Origin: Gnetum montanum | Taxonomy: Eukaryota > Streptophyta > Gnetopsida > Gnetales > Gnetaceae | Assembly: GCA_015680685.1 (NCBI GenBank) | Contig: MNCI01002038.1 | Location: forward strand, 296,636 to 360,635 | Direction: 5' to 3' | DNA length: 64,000 nt | Part shown: positions 37,869 through 48,764 of the stretch, one piece after another | Layout of the letters: every line of letters starts with the position of its first letter | Position numbering within the stretch: the stretch's first letter is position 1 | Notes under the pieces: model-generated | Databases searched by the model: none | What the model was told of the DNA's origin: nothing | What the model saw: only the letters and a program-made list of their open reading frames with translations | Position numbers and translations under genes: made by a program

Positions 37869-37879
37869 TCATGGGGGTA

Positions 37880-38798
37880 TGATGAGACGCAATATCGCAT
37901 AGGCCACGATATCGCAGCAGTTGCAATATCGCATCCCATGCGATATCATGTACACGATATCGCGTCATCCCTTGCAATATCGCGTACGCAGTATCGCGGT
38001 TCGCCATCATATCTATAAATAAGAGGCAGCACTCCCCTTATTTCCCAATCCTAGGCTAGAAGTAGGGAAAATCTGGTAGATTGATCACTCCAGAGATAGA
38101 ATATTTTCCATGTGCCCGCAGTAGGAGTCCCAAAGTGAACGGATCTTTATTCGAGCAACATTGTACCTAAACACGAGTTGTGTACGGCAATAAAGACAAG
38201 ATTTACAGATAAACCTTGCAGTGCATGGAATAGGATTTATTACTTGTTATTTCTTACCTATCATTTACTACATGTTATTTATTACCCATTATTTATTTTT
38301 TTTGTAATGTGGAATGAGTACGACTTGATTACGAGCATTTAAGGATGTGTATGGATAATCAAGGAACAGATGCTCATTGCGCTTAGGCTAGTTAAGTGCC
38401 TCAGTACGACCACTTCGAGCACATGCGTTACTTGTGGTGATCCCAGCAACGATTAGCATTTGGTAGCCTCAGTTGCATAGGTTCAGGGTGTGTGCGGTAA
38501 GTGGGAACGAATGCTAACACTAGTTAATTTAGACTTAGTCATTAGTTAGAGTTAGTTAGTTTCTCAACCCTTCACCTCGATAGCATAGGAGAAAAACATA
38601 AAAGCTATAAAAATCATATACCTCAGACTTACTTAACCATACATCATGACAACTACAAGTAAGTCTGGGAAGACAACGAATAATTAACCTTAAGTGTTCC
38701 ATGGGGCATGTAGGCATTTAGTCTACGGAGTTCGACCGAATCATGCATGCTACGCTCGTTTCGTATGGTTGAGTGTAGGGGTACCTCACCACTCATTA
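37880..38798 (+). repeat. 3' LTR of element E with an expanded CGATATCG array
   Basis: The polypurine tract TCATGGGGGTA ends at 37879. The LTR is 919 bases, 82 longer than its partner; nearly all the excess is the U3 array at 37884-38001, which has seven palindromes of the CGATATCG type. The rest aligns well, with mostly C/T and G/A differences. Confidence 0.92.
37884..38001. repeat. Array of seven CGATATCG-type palindromes
   Basis: Forms seen in order are GCAATATCGC, ACGATATCGC, GCAATATCGC, GCGATATCAT, ACGATATCGC, GCAATATCGC and GCAGTATCGC, spaced about 13-22 bases apart. The core is a perfect palindrome when unmutated. Confidence 0.85.
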
Positions 38799-39051
38799 GT
38801 ACATTAGTGCTCGAACAAAGATCCATACACACTCAAAATCCTACTATGAGTACTTAGAAAATATTCTAACTTAAGAGAAAACAAACTACAAGAGCTTCGC
38901 TATGCTATGATAAAAACTATATGAAAATCATGAGCATAAGCGCTATATTTATAGGTCATCATATACCCCGGGATATTGGATATTCGACATTGTGTCTTGG
39001 GATCTGATATTGAGTATTCGATATCAGAACCAGTCAAAATATGATTCATCA

Positions 39052-39544
39052 CCAATCAATAAAGGTTATGATAGTCGGGTATAACCAACTTGGAAGTTAA
39101 GCCAAGATCAAGTTAGAAAATGAGTTAGATGTAAGTAATGCATCTTGGATCCTTGAATCATAGGAAAGGTTTAAACTTTGAGTTTATAAGAAATTCTTGC
39201 ACCTAACAAAGCAAACCTTGTGAGGTGAGGTTAATCCCAATGAATCCTAGGTAGGACCTTCCTAACTAAGTTTTATGTGAATTCATATCTAAGAATAAAA
39301 ATTTATCATCAAAAGAGGAATTGGTATACTTAGTAAATAAATATTTGGACATTTAGGGAATAGATAAATTTATTTTTATTTTAATCTTTTTCTTGTTAAA
39401 TGTCTACATGTTTTTAGTATGTTAAATTTTGAATGCCTAAAAAAATTATCTTCAAATAATTCTATTTTATTATACATTTATAATGGTTTATTTTATTTTA
39501 TTTTCTCTATGGCTAGGAACCAACCAAAGGCTAGTTAGGGGCTC
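39052..39544 (+). other. 3' untranslated part of element D, right piece
   Basis: AT-rich with no coding motif. It joins 31175 once F and E are removed. It ends in AAAGGCTAGTTAGGGGCTC, the only candidate for D's polypurine tract and a weak one. Confidence 0.65.
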
Positions 39545-40781
39545 TATTAAACCAAAAAATTGGTAGTTTTAAAATCTTAATTACATATTATTAATTATTT
39601 AATTAGTGTTTAATTAATGTTTATTTTAGTTATTTTAATTTATTTTAGTTTATTATAGTGATGAGTATTAGTTTATTAGTTTTTATGTACTAAAGACTCA
39701 AACCAGAGGTGCAGGTTTTGTTGCTAGGCAACTATGTGGTGGTAGTTGAAGATCCAATTTCTTGATCTATACTAGTGTTATGTTTTCTAATTTTGTTTTT
39801 GTAGTAATAATGGGAATGCACGTTGAAGATTTATGGTGGTAATGAAGTTACAACTTGGACATTGGCAACACAATGTGGGTGTGTTGCTCCATCAACCACA
39901 TTCTTTGACTGTGCAACTGTGGCTATTTCCTACATGTTACCTTGATAGAGATTGCCATTTTTTTGCAGTGGACATTATGTGAATAATGAGGCATGATTTC
40001 CAACCATTTTTATGGCTACACATTCTTGCAGCTATTACTTGTGCATGGTTGGTGAAAACTACGTGTCTTTGCCACATGGTGGTAGTGGACGTTATAGTGA
40101 ACGATACTTATGCAGATGGTTGTGGTGGATGTTACAGTGAATGTTACCTACATGGGTGGTGGTGGTGGACATTACAGTGGATGTTACGCATGGGTGGTGG
40201 CTCCTCATGTGCTAGACCAGTCCTTATAAATTCCCTAGCCAGATGCAATAGGGGGAGATAGAATAGAGAAAGGGATATAAAGAAATAGAGAAAGGATACT
40301 ATTGAGAGAATTATACTAGATTAGAATTTTTGTTTGTGCACAAAATTGTGAAGGAAGAGTGTTGATGCTTTGTGGCAATTAATAACCAACAATGTTTTAA
40401 GATTGTGAGGTTGTTGCATTGTAGAGACAATAGAGCAAGGTCACAAATTAGGCAATGTCTCCTTTGCAATCTCTCTTATTTTTCATAAATTTATTTAAAT
40501 TAAATTTGGTTTAATTGATTATATTCATCTTTGAACTTAATGTTAGAAGTTAAGGTGAATATTGTTGATTTTACTTATGGTTGAAAATTGTAAGTATGGT
40601 GTTCTCAATTGAATCTGGATCTAATCATTGCTTTTATGTCTTGATGATGTTTTGATTTGAAACTATTCTTCCATGGGATACAACTTGCAAGTCAGTCATA
40701 AACAAGATGATAATTTTTATAATGAAAGAAACGAAGATAAAGATTAAAGGTATTTAGCATCAAATTTTTCCTAACTTGTCA
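39545..40781 (+). repeat. 3' LTR of element D
   Basis: It aligns with 15705-16969 over its whole length. It begins TATTAAACC (TG changed to TA) and ends TTGTCA, followed by the TSD ACACA. It carries the GTGGTGG minisatellite at about 40074-40200. Confidence 0.85.
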
Positions 40782-40786
40782 ACACA

Positions 40787-41413
40787 CTCTTCACTTTGAT
40801 TCTTCTTAAATTTTTCTTTTAGTTGCCTCCTCTGCTACTCCTACCTCCATCTATATCACAATTATTTCTCATTTCTATTCTTGGATCTCTAAATTAACCT
40901 TGTCTAGCATCTTCTATGTCATATGTTTGGTTTGGGTATGGAATGCAGTTGTTTTGGCTATTGGTGTTTGGGTATGGGTTTTCTTACAATTTTGCATAGA
41001 TTTCTATCATTTTCCTTTTTTGGATTTTTCATCCCTAGTTCCAAGCATGGCTAGAATGCCTTAAACCCTTCAATTTTTTCTAGATTTTGGAATTTTATGG
41101 TATCAATAGTAGCCCTCAAGAAAATGAATTATACCAAAATGTATAGATGTATGTGGGTACCCTCAGTGGTGTGATAGAGACCAAATTTACCAATATGCTC
41201 AATTCCAAGAATTCCAATGAAATTTTGGTTTCCTTGGAAGATGGGTAGTGCATGGTAGTTGAATTACTATCGCAATGCACATAGATCAAATTTACCAATA
41301 TGTTCAATCCCGAGAATTCCAATGAAATTAAAGTTTCCTTGGATGCATGGAGGATTTTTTTCTAGGTGCAAGAGTATGGTGGATTCATGAACTCAAAGAA
41401 AATAATGGAGTAG
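40787..41413. other. Unrecognised sequence with a 105-bp-spaced direct repeat
   Basis: No coding motif. Two segments of about 60 bases, from 41179 and from 41284, share AAATTTACCAATATG and GAATTCCAATGAAATT. This may be part of the older element in which D and solo LTR L are inserted. Confidence 0.45.
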
Positions 41414-42245
41414 TGATGAGTGGCGAGGTACCCCTACACTCAACCATACGAATACGAACGTTACACACATGATCTGGTCGAACTCTACAGACTAAGTGCC
41501 TACACGCCTTATGGAACACTTAAGGTTAATCATTCATTGTCTTCCGAGACTTACTTGTATTTTTCATGGTTGTATGGTTAAGTAAGTCTGAGGTATATGA
41601 TTTTTATATCTTTTCAGTTAGATCTCCTATGCTGACGAGGTGAAGGGTGAAGAGACTAATTAACTAACTTTAACTAACTAACTAAGCCTTAATTAACCTA
41701 GCATCAGCATCCATTCCCACTTACCATTCACACCCTGAACCAATGCAACCTTGGTTACCAAATGCTAGTCGTTGCTGGGATCACCAAATGTATCGCACGT
41801 GCTCGAAGCGGTCATACTGAATGCACTTAACTATGGGAGAAGGGCTGAGAGAGATTTAATGAACTAATAAAACATTTAAATGATAAAAAATAAATAAAAA
41901 TAATTAAAATCCTATTTAGCCTATTCCATGAACTGCAAGGTTTATCCAAGAAGTTCATCTTTATTTCCATACACAAACTTGTGTTCAGGTACAATATTTG
42001 CTTGAATAAAGATATGTTCACTTTGGAGCTCCTACTGCGGGCACATGGAAATTATTCTATCTCTGAAGAGATAAAACTACAAGAGTTTTGCTACGATCTA
42101 GGCCTAGAATTAGAAACAAGGGAGAGCTGCCTCTTATTTATAGATTTGACGACGCACGGCGATATCGCGTACGCAATATCACAGGGGACGACGCGATATC
42201 GCAGGGGATGCAATATTGCGACCCATGCGATATCGCATCCCATCA
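41414..42245 (-). mobile_element. Solo LTR L (A/C/E family)
   Basis: A complete LTR of 832 bases with TGATGAGTGG...CCCATCA ends stands alone. The flanks 41409-41413 and 42246-42250 are both AGTAG, a perfect TSD. No PBS or polypurine tract is attached. Its U3 has five CGATATCG-type palindromes (42160-42240). This is the product expected from LTR-LTR recombination. Confidence 0.93.
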
Positions 42246-42250
42246 AGTAG

Positions 42251-42681
42251 CAAGTCTATTAATTTGAGTTATCTTCAAGTTTTTTGGATGTGAAGCTTAT
42301 GTTCGCATTCCAAAAATTGATAAACCAAAATTAGACTATAAGTTTGTAAGATGTATTTTCCTTGGTTACAGTGATGGTGTTAAAGATTATAAGCTGTACA
42401 ACCTAGAAACTATAGTGGTGATGTTGTATTTAAAGAGTCTTGTAAATATATTAAGCTCAATCTCTCTAATGATGTGTCACATGATCATGTATCTCTTCAA
42501 GTTAATAAAAGAAATTTAGAGGGTCATCCTCCCTTGGTAGGAGATATTGCTTCTAACCAGCATGATGATGTGCATAATATACAAGACATAAGTACAAGGG
42601 AAGATGAGAGTAAAGATGAGGAAATTGAGTATCAACATGATGCTCCATCTAAAACACCATCAAATATGAACCACAACATCT
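42251..42681 (+). pseudogene. Ty1/copia integrase C-terminal fragment
   Basis: After one frameshift the plus strand reads GCEAYVRIPKIDKPKLDYK, then CIFLGYSDGVKDYKLYN, the block found between integrase core and RT in copia elements. An acidic, Ser/Pro-rich linker continues to about 42680 (open frame from 42474). Element J begins there and breaks it off. No RT follows. Confidence 0.8.
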
Positions 42682-43740
42682 CAACTACAATTTTTTCAAA
42701 GTGTTGGGACTATGCTCTCTACTACCTTAGAGCATAGTTAGCGTTTGGTGGAGAGCATAGTCAACACAAAGGCTAATTTTGCAATTCTCTCTAACTATCA
42801 GCACGAGGCCAATTTTTGTAGAATTATTTTTTCAAAGTGCTGGGACTACACTCTACACTACCTCAAAGCATAGCTAGCCTCTGGTGGAGAGTGTAGTCAT
42901 CACAAAAGTCAATTTTTGCAATTTTGTCTAAGTGTTAGCACGAAGCTAGTTACAACAAATTTTTCTAAGTGCTAGGACTACACTCTCCATTACCCTAGTG
43001 CATAGTTAGCCTCTCGTGAAAAGTGTAGTTAGCATGAAGTCCTAATTTTCATAGATTTTTTTCCAAGTGTTGAGACTACACTCTCCCCCAGCCTAGATCA
43101 TAGTGAAGCATAGTCAATTGGAAGCCAGTTTTTGCAAGTTTCGACAAGTGTTGGAACTACACTCATCCCTAGTCAGGAGTGTAGTTAGCCTCTAGTGGAG
43201 AGTGTAGTCAGCACATGGCCAATTTTTTGAAAATTTTTCTATGTGTGGGACTACGCTCTCCCCCAATCTAGAGTGTAGTCAAGCATAGTTAGCCAGAATA
43301 GCCTCTGGTAGCCTCCACAACATAGCACCAGCACTCAGCTTAGCTCCAACTCATCTTTGACAAGTGTAGTTAACAAAATGCATCTTTTTTGTATCCTATT
43401 TTGTCCCCAAAATTGTAATTATGCTTAACCCCATGTAGGATAGTGGAGAGTGCAATCCTAGAGTCTAGTCTCCAAAATTTCATTTTTTCAGGTGCCTTGT
43501 GGTCCTCTTGGCACATGCACATGCAGTTGGCAGCATAGTCATAGTCTCACAATCTCACCTAGTTTGATAGAGCACAACAAAGCATAACACCACCAGCCTA
43601 GTGAAGAGCATAGTTGGGTGATGGTGTAGTCTTAACCATCCCCTTGCCATGTGGTAGACATCCTACATTTTGTGCTAAACCTAACCCTATAAATACCCCC
43701 GTCCTCAACATTTTCAGGGTTGGAAAATTTGAGAATTAGC
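42682..43740 (+). repeat. 5' LTR of element J with tandem subrepeats (end not resolved)
   Basis: Segments built on AAGTGTTGGGACTACACTCTCC followed by GAGAGTGTAGTCAGC repeat about six times between 42690 and 43300 with variable spacing of roughly 80-140 bases. The first segment matches 62521-62653. A good TATA box, CCCTATAAATACC, lies at 43687. The LTR may extend beyond the end given here. Confidence 0.6.
43685..43697 (+). promoter_or_regulatory. TATA box of element J
   Basis: CCCTATAAATACC is a near-ideal plant TATA box, and a purine-rich leader with GAGAGAACC follows. It would drive the sense gag-protease transcript. Confidence 0.6.
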
Positions 43741-45614
43741 AAATTGAAGACTTGGCAAACCTAAGGAGCACTCAAGAGAGAACCAAGGAATATCGGTGAA
43801 TTTGCAAACCATCACAGCCCACTGCAGTCTACTAGAACATCATAGCTGATGATACATTGTGGTAGCCAAACTAGTAGGCACAAATACCTTGGTAGAACAT
43901 TAGTCTTTGTGGCTAGACACCATCGAGACTATGACTACACTATCCACTATGCCTGTTTTACACGGTGTACCTTCTAACCCATTTTGGTATTAACTACACT
44001 CAACCCCATTTGGGGTGGTGTTCCACTTCTCTCTCTCTTTGCATTTTTAGCATTTCATTTGCATTTTTCATTGTTTCATCCCATAGCCATGCCTACAACT
44101 ATGCTTAGGTAGCAATCCCTGCATGTTGACACCCTTGTTTTTACTAAAAAACTTGACTACACTTGACATTGTTAACACTGTTGATACTACTTGAACACTT
44201 AGCATCATTTTCCATCAACATTATGACTAACCATGCTTCCCCCCATTTACATCTAGTAATTCTCTATGTGATTGATAAGACTGCTCAAGGCACCTCATCT
44301 CTCCCTCTAGTAGGCCCTTGCATAGATTCGTGGTTAGGTTGTGTGCTTATCAACCTTGGTGTTCCAGCCACTGATGTCTTTGGTCACTATAATTTCTAGC
44401 ACTAGAAGGAAGGCCAAAATCATTTTCATTTTTAGATTCCATTAGTGATTATCTCATGCACTCTCTGCATCACTATTGCTAGCTTCAAGATAGCATAGAC
44501 TATAATACCCCTATGGACTTGTTGTGTGTGTAGTAGTAGCTAAATCTTAGGCCAACGTAGGCATTATTTGCTAATTAGTTGGTGTGGACTAGACCTCATT
44601 ATCAATTCCCCTGGAACCCCATGTAGCAACCCTAGAGCACACATTCCCATAGTTAGCCAAATTCTTGACGCTGTCAATGAGAGCGTAGTTAGCTCTCAGC
44701 ATAAAAAGTGTAGTTGGCCCTTAGCATAGAGAGTGTAGTTAGCTCTTAGCGTAGATAATGTAGTTAGCAAAGTTAGCCTTTTTTGTAATCAGCAATCCTT
44801 TTTCCTCTCTTCTTGTCACTTGATTTGCATCTATGAATTTTGAATAGCCTTCAATATCAATCCTAAGCACACTCACCATCTTGCCCATTCAACAAGAGAC
44901 CACAATTGATAACCCTGGGAACCCCATAATGGCATAGCCAAGGCAATCCCTTAGGCTGCATGGGTAAGACCCAGCGTACACCATGCTAAGTGATGAATAA
45001 TACAACTTTATTTATGAAAAGATTCAAGCAGGGCTATTCATAAACCACTTAGACATGGAAGAAAAATGGGGCTATGAATTGATTCATCAGAATGGATAGG
45101 AGTACATCCCCTTCTTAGTTGACATCATCCCACTCACAAAGCCTTACCGTTGGATGTTAGCCTAGCTCATTTAAACAAGTGAGTGTGAAGTAAAGACAAA
45201 CTACAAAGAACCCTTTTTAGGAAGAAGAGGATAAGTTCAAAGCTCTCTCCAAGCATGAGGGCTCCTTCCATATCATCTTCTAGTGAGCAATCCCTAAATT
45301 GGCTCTTCCACAGTCCCATCCACCCATTTTCCTTGAGATAGTCATAGTGCTAACATCACGATCCAGGTGAACGCCTGTTATAGCAACACACCAAACACAT
45401 CCTAATGTGCTAGCTCCCTTTAACTTGCCCTTTGTGGCATCACAACCACTTGTCTAGCCATCGCTACCATGTCAATGCAACCACACTTCCATGCAGGGCC
45501 CATCTCTAGGCCCCATGTGACTTAGGCACCCTACATCTTGCCTATCTCATCAATGCCCTTGGTGTCGGCCCAACCCACGTATGCATTTCTTGCCTTGATT
45601 GTTGTCCTTGTAGC
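43741..45614 (+). other. Leader of element J
   Basis: No coding motif is seen, although 44163-44399 is open for 78 codons. The GAGAGTGTAGTTAGC words of the LTR recur at 44680-44770. Two similar segments, CCCTGGAACCCCAT (44609) and ACCCTGGGAACCCCAT (44910), may include the PBS, but I cannot match them to a tRNA. Confidence 0.5.
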
Positions 45615-46920
45615 ATGGCCTACACATCAAGCCCATTTGGCAATTTTGCAACTCGCAACAAGGCCATGGACCATATAGTTAGTCCAACAACAAGTCATGC
45701 AACCAACACAGCTAGTTGGAATGTCTCACAACTTAGACCATGCATTCTAGATGATTCAAAGATTGATGGAATAGGTGAAGTCACTCAAGGATGCCTCCTC
45801 TAAAACTATCAAAGTGTTGAACTTTTATGAGGACAACCCTATCAGTCATGTGGTCCCACTATTAACTGTTCCTGCTAAGGTCCCATTTCTTTAGTTCATA
45901 AAATACAATAGTCATGGGGACCCCAACAAACATCTAGTTACATTTAGGTCAGAGTGTTTGCTATTGTAGGCATGGCCACATTCCATCATATGCTTGTTTA
46001 CCATGTCACTCATTGGAAAGATGCTAGATTGGTACCGCGCATTACCCAAAAGCTCCATCTCCTCTTTGGAGGATCTTTTGAGCTAATTCATGACATACTT
46101 CAAGTACAACTTGAAGCCAAAAACCATCCTAGACCAACTAATGCAAATCAAGTAGGGCCACCTAGAGCCCATACAAAGATTCATCCAATGTTGGAGTACC
46201 TTATTAAATGAAATAAAAAATCCAATAGCCAAAACACACCTCTTGGCCATATTTAAGGATGTAGTTAATGACTTTATAAAGTCAAAACTGTACTACTTAG
46301 GCTCGTAGTCTCTAAGCCAAGCCTTTGCCCAGACCAAGAGCATATAGGATGTGGTAGAAGCTAGTAAGGACATAACCTACATGGCCTACAACAACCTACA
46401 TGAAAGGAAGAACAAGGATAAGGGGAAGCAAAATAAAATGGTGGCAACTATGGCTAAAGAGGGTAAAACAACCAACCATAGGCCAACAGCTTGGTAGCCT
46501 AGAGCCCTGGCTAACAACAAAGCCACCAATCCTAGCACTATAGTAACCAACTAGCCTACGTCACTAGTGGCCTTAATGCAAGCTACTCTAAGGCCTAACT
46601 TTGAGCACAAGGATCGCTTCAAGTACATCCTATTACCATTAAAACCTTCAAAACTATTGGACTAACTATAGAAGGTTGGACATATCTAGTACAAGAAAAT
46701 GTTCGAAGATGCTTGGAAAAGACATGATAGATATGGTGAGCTCCTAAGGAATCCTACATATGGTGAAACACTTTAGGCTAGATCGGTTCTACCACTACCA
46801 CCAACTACCTGGTTACAACACCAATTTTTGCATAGCCCTGTAGGATGATCTCCAAAGAATGATTGATAGAGGTGAGTTGGTACTTGACGTTGCTAACCTA
46901 GTTAAATCTTAGAACCAATC
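45615..46920 (+). pseudogene. gag pseudogene of element J (Tat-like)
   Basis: In pieces across frames are a GDPNKHLVTFRSECL block (45920-45957) and GKMLDWYRALPKSSISSLED (46015-46074), the W-Y-x-x-L-P...S...DL signature of retrotransposon gag. A Lys-rich stretch (46398-46445) follows. A worn zinc knuckle FYHYHQLPGYNTNFC leads into a DDLQRMIDRGEL block (46786-46875). That arrangement of knuckle and helix is typical of Tat-lineage gag. Stops and shifts are frequent. Confidence 0.7.
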
Positions 46921-46921
46921 T

Positions 46922-47611
46922 ATGAAGATGTACAAGGATCCTCTAAATGTGGATGATGTCGGATATGTCATAAATGCTATCAGTGTTGATGAGAACCTAG
47001 AACTGATGCCATGGCCATTCATGATCCATGTGCCCTTTGGTAGTGGAAGGGTCCCCTCAACTTGTATGAGTTTGAGGCCTCCTTTTATTATCAAAGTATT
47101 AGTTCAAGCACCCATAATTCCTTTCATGGTTAGGGTCCCACAACATGTCATAACAATAACTATTTATCCATCCTTTATCATTAGGGTGCCTCAACATGCT
47201 AGCTCCTCACCTACCCAAAGCTTGGTAGTGAATAATGCATTTGTCCCTTCCCATCCATGAGTCGACTGTGCTGGAAACATGGGTAGATTTCCTAGGTGGA
47301 AACATAGGAGGCCTACCAAGCATCTAGTAAACTAGATGGTTAGGCAACATTGAGTCCAAGGAGTACTAGGTCCACCAAAGTTGGTACCCATATTAGTGGT
47401 CCCCATGGCCGATGCAATTGAACAAGCCACAATGAGAAAATTGCCAGGGAGCATTGAGGCTCCTAGGCAAGTCTGGAAAATGAGGCCTAAGTCACCTTCC
47501 CATGAAATTTGTCTCTTAGGCTGTATGGAAGAGGTCAAAGCTAATAAAAACATGGCTAATGGCAGAGACTTCATAGACGCATTAGCCCAATTTAAGCAAG
47601 TGCTCAAATAG
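46922..47611 (+). pseudogene. gag-protease linker of element J
   Basis: It is open at 46922-47260 with Pro/Val-rich repeats (MVRVPQH and IIRVPQH), then open at 47381-47611 in another frame. I recognise no domain; the position between zinc knuckle and protease suggests the usual linker. Confidence 0.5.
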
Positions 47612-47680
47612 TAGAACACAACATTAAGCCTATATGACTTAATCATGACCTCATCTGACCACTGCAAAGCACTGGTGTAG

Positions 47681-48139
47681 ATGTTAACCTTTATTTCTAT
47701 CATGGAGGACATCCCTATAGATGATAACTCCATCCACATAGTGATGTTGGCTCGTGTGCTACAGGAATCAAGTTCCACATCTCTAGTGTTTCATGATGAA
47801 GTAATTAAGGTTAACCTTGAGAAGGGTGAGGCCATAACAGCCCCCATGTTCATCACCATACATGTTGGGCAATGCAATATTTGGAGAGTGCATGTTGACA
47901 ATGGGGCAGCAACAAATGTAATTTTGTACATCGTCGTTGACAAACTAGGCCTCACGGACCAAATCAAGCCAACAAAAACCAAATGCCTGAAGTCCTTTAA
48001 TAGGTTGCACATCATCATTAGGGGTACCATCACCATAGCCTTTGTAGTAGGGGAAGAATTCCTCACCATTTCTAAATTCATTGTTGTAGAGGAAATGCCA
48101 GGCTTTAACTTAATTTTGGATAGACCATGGCTAGCCTAA
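47681..48139 (+). pseudogene. Aspartic protease of element J (Tat-like)
   Basis: This open frame of 152 codons holds the catalytic triplet as VDNGAATNVI (about residues 71-80). The DNG form is usual in Tat-type protease. GTITIAFVVGEEF and NLILDRPWLA follow, where the last block normally reads LGRPW, so its glycine is changed. The domain seems complete, but the frame ends right after it with no pol continuing. Confidence 0.8.
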
Positions 48140-48764
48140 TTACAAGCCATTTCCTCTTTGATCCACCTACTATATGAAGGTGGAAAATTTATCATCCACA
48201 ATGATAATGTAGTCCCTCCGACCATCAACGACATCGATATGAAGCATGGGTTAGAGGTGGAATTCCTTGATGACACATCTACAATAAAGGACAACAATGA
48301 AATGCATGAGGCTGACACACCTGAAAGGATAGAAGAAGCCAGTGACCTATTGTAAGATGCCCTATGGGTAGAATTACCCTTCAATGTAGTAAGCAAGGGT
48401 CAAGGAGACTACCGAATAATGCAATGTAGTTTCTATGTGCCTCCTAGCCCACATCAAATTAGGAAGTAACTATGCGGCTAAGGTACCCCCTTAGCCTGAA
48501 ATGTGCTAGGTGTTTGCCTACCCTTTGCTTTTACACTCAATGTGTTTTACCTTTTTACTTATATCGCATTTGTTTACACATTTACATTTAGCCTGATTAC
48601 TTAGATTATGCATTGTTTCGCTTTGTTTATACATTTATTTTCTTTGTTTATGCATTCATTCACTTAGTTTATGCACTTTCTTGGTTAGTTCATAAAAAAA
48701 CATCAAAATGCACAAAAATTATAAAGCTAAAATTACAAAAAGAGAGATAGCAACATAATGAGTC
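48140..48764 (+). other. End of sense coding and AT-rich spacer of element J
   Basis: A further frame continues to about 48470 with an acidic stretch, then stops. The spacer holds TTTGTTTATACATTTA-like repeats (48540-48690). No RT motif is present where pol would begin. Confidence 0.55.

Larger units (their letters stand above)
31752..38798 (+). mobile_element. Element E: gag-protease-only LTR retrotransposon nested in solo LTR F
   Basis: It has the same structure as A and C. The flanks at 31747-31751 and 38799-38803 are both GTACA, a perfect TSD. The terminal bases of the 3' LTR read TTA where CA is expected (a transition). No RT or integrase is present. Confidence 0.95.
31176..39051 (-). 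mobile_element. Solo LTR F (superfamily LTR) in D, split by element E
   Basis: An LTR of about 824 bases in two parts (31176-31751 and 38804-39051) has TGATGAGTGG...TTCATCA ends and no PBS, polypurine tract or interior. Both flanks, 31171-31175 and 39052-39056, are CCAAT, a perfect TSD. Its U3 has GGATATTGGATATTCGA and TTCGATATCAG, a diverged form of the CGATATCG array. Element E was inserted later. Confidence 0.9.
15705..40781 (+). mobile_element. Element D: Athila-like Ty3/gypsy retrotransposon, split by C and by F with E
   Basis: The LTRs at 15705-16969 and 39545-40781 are flanked by a perfect TSD, ACACA, at 15700-15704 and 40782-40786. A tRNA-Asp-like PBS follows the 5' LTR. Gag, protease, RT, RNase H and integrase occur in the Ty3/gypsy order, all broken by stops and shifts. 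Removing the nested elements leaves about 10 kb, a usual size for this clade. No env-like ORF is recognised after integrase. This is the only element in the window with all the main pol domains. Confidence 0.92.

Noticed and set aside
37884-38001. CGATATCG array as centromeric satellite
   Set aside because: It is confined to the U3 of LTRs, with few units, and is not a long homogeneous array.
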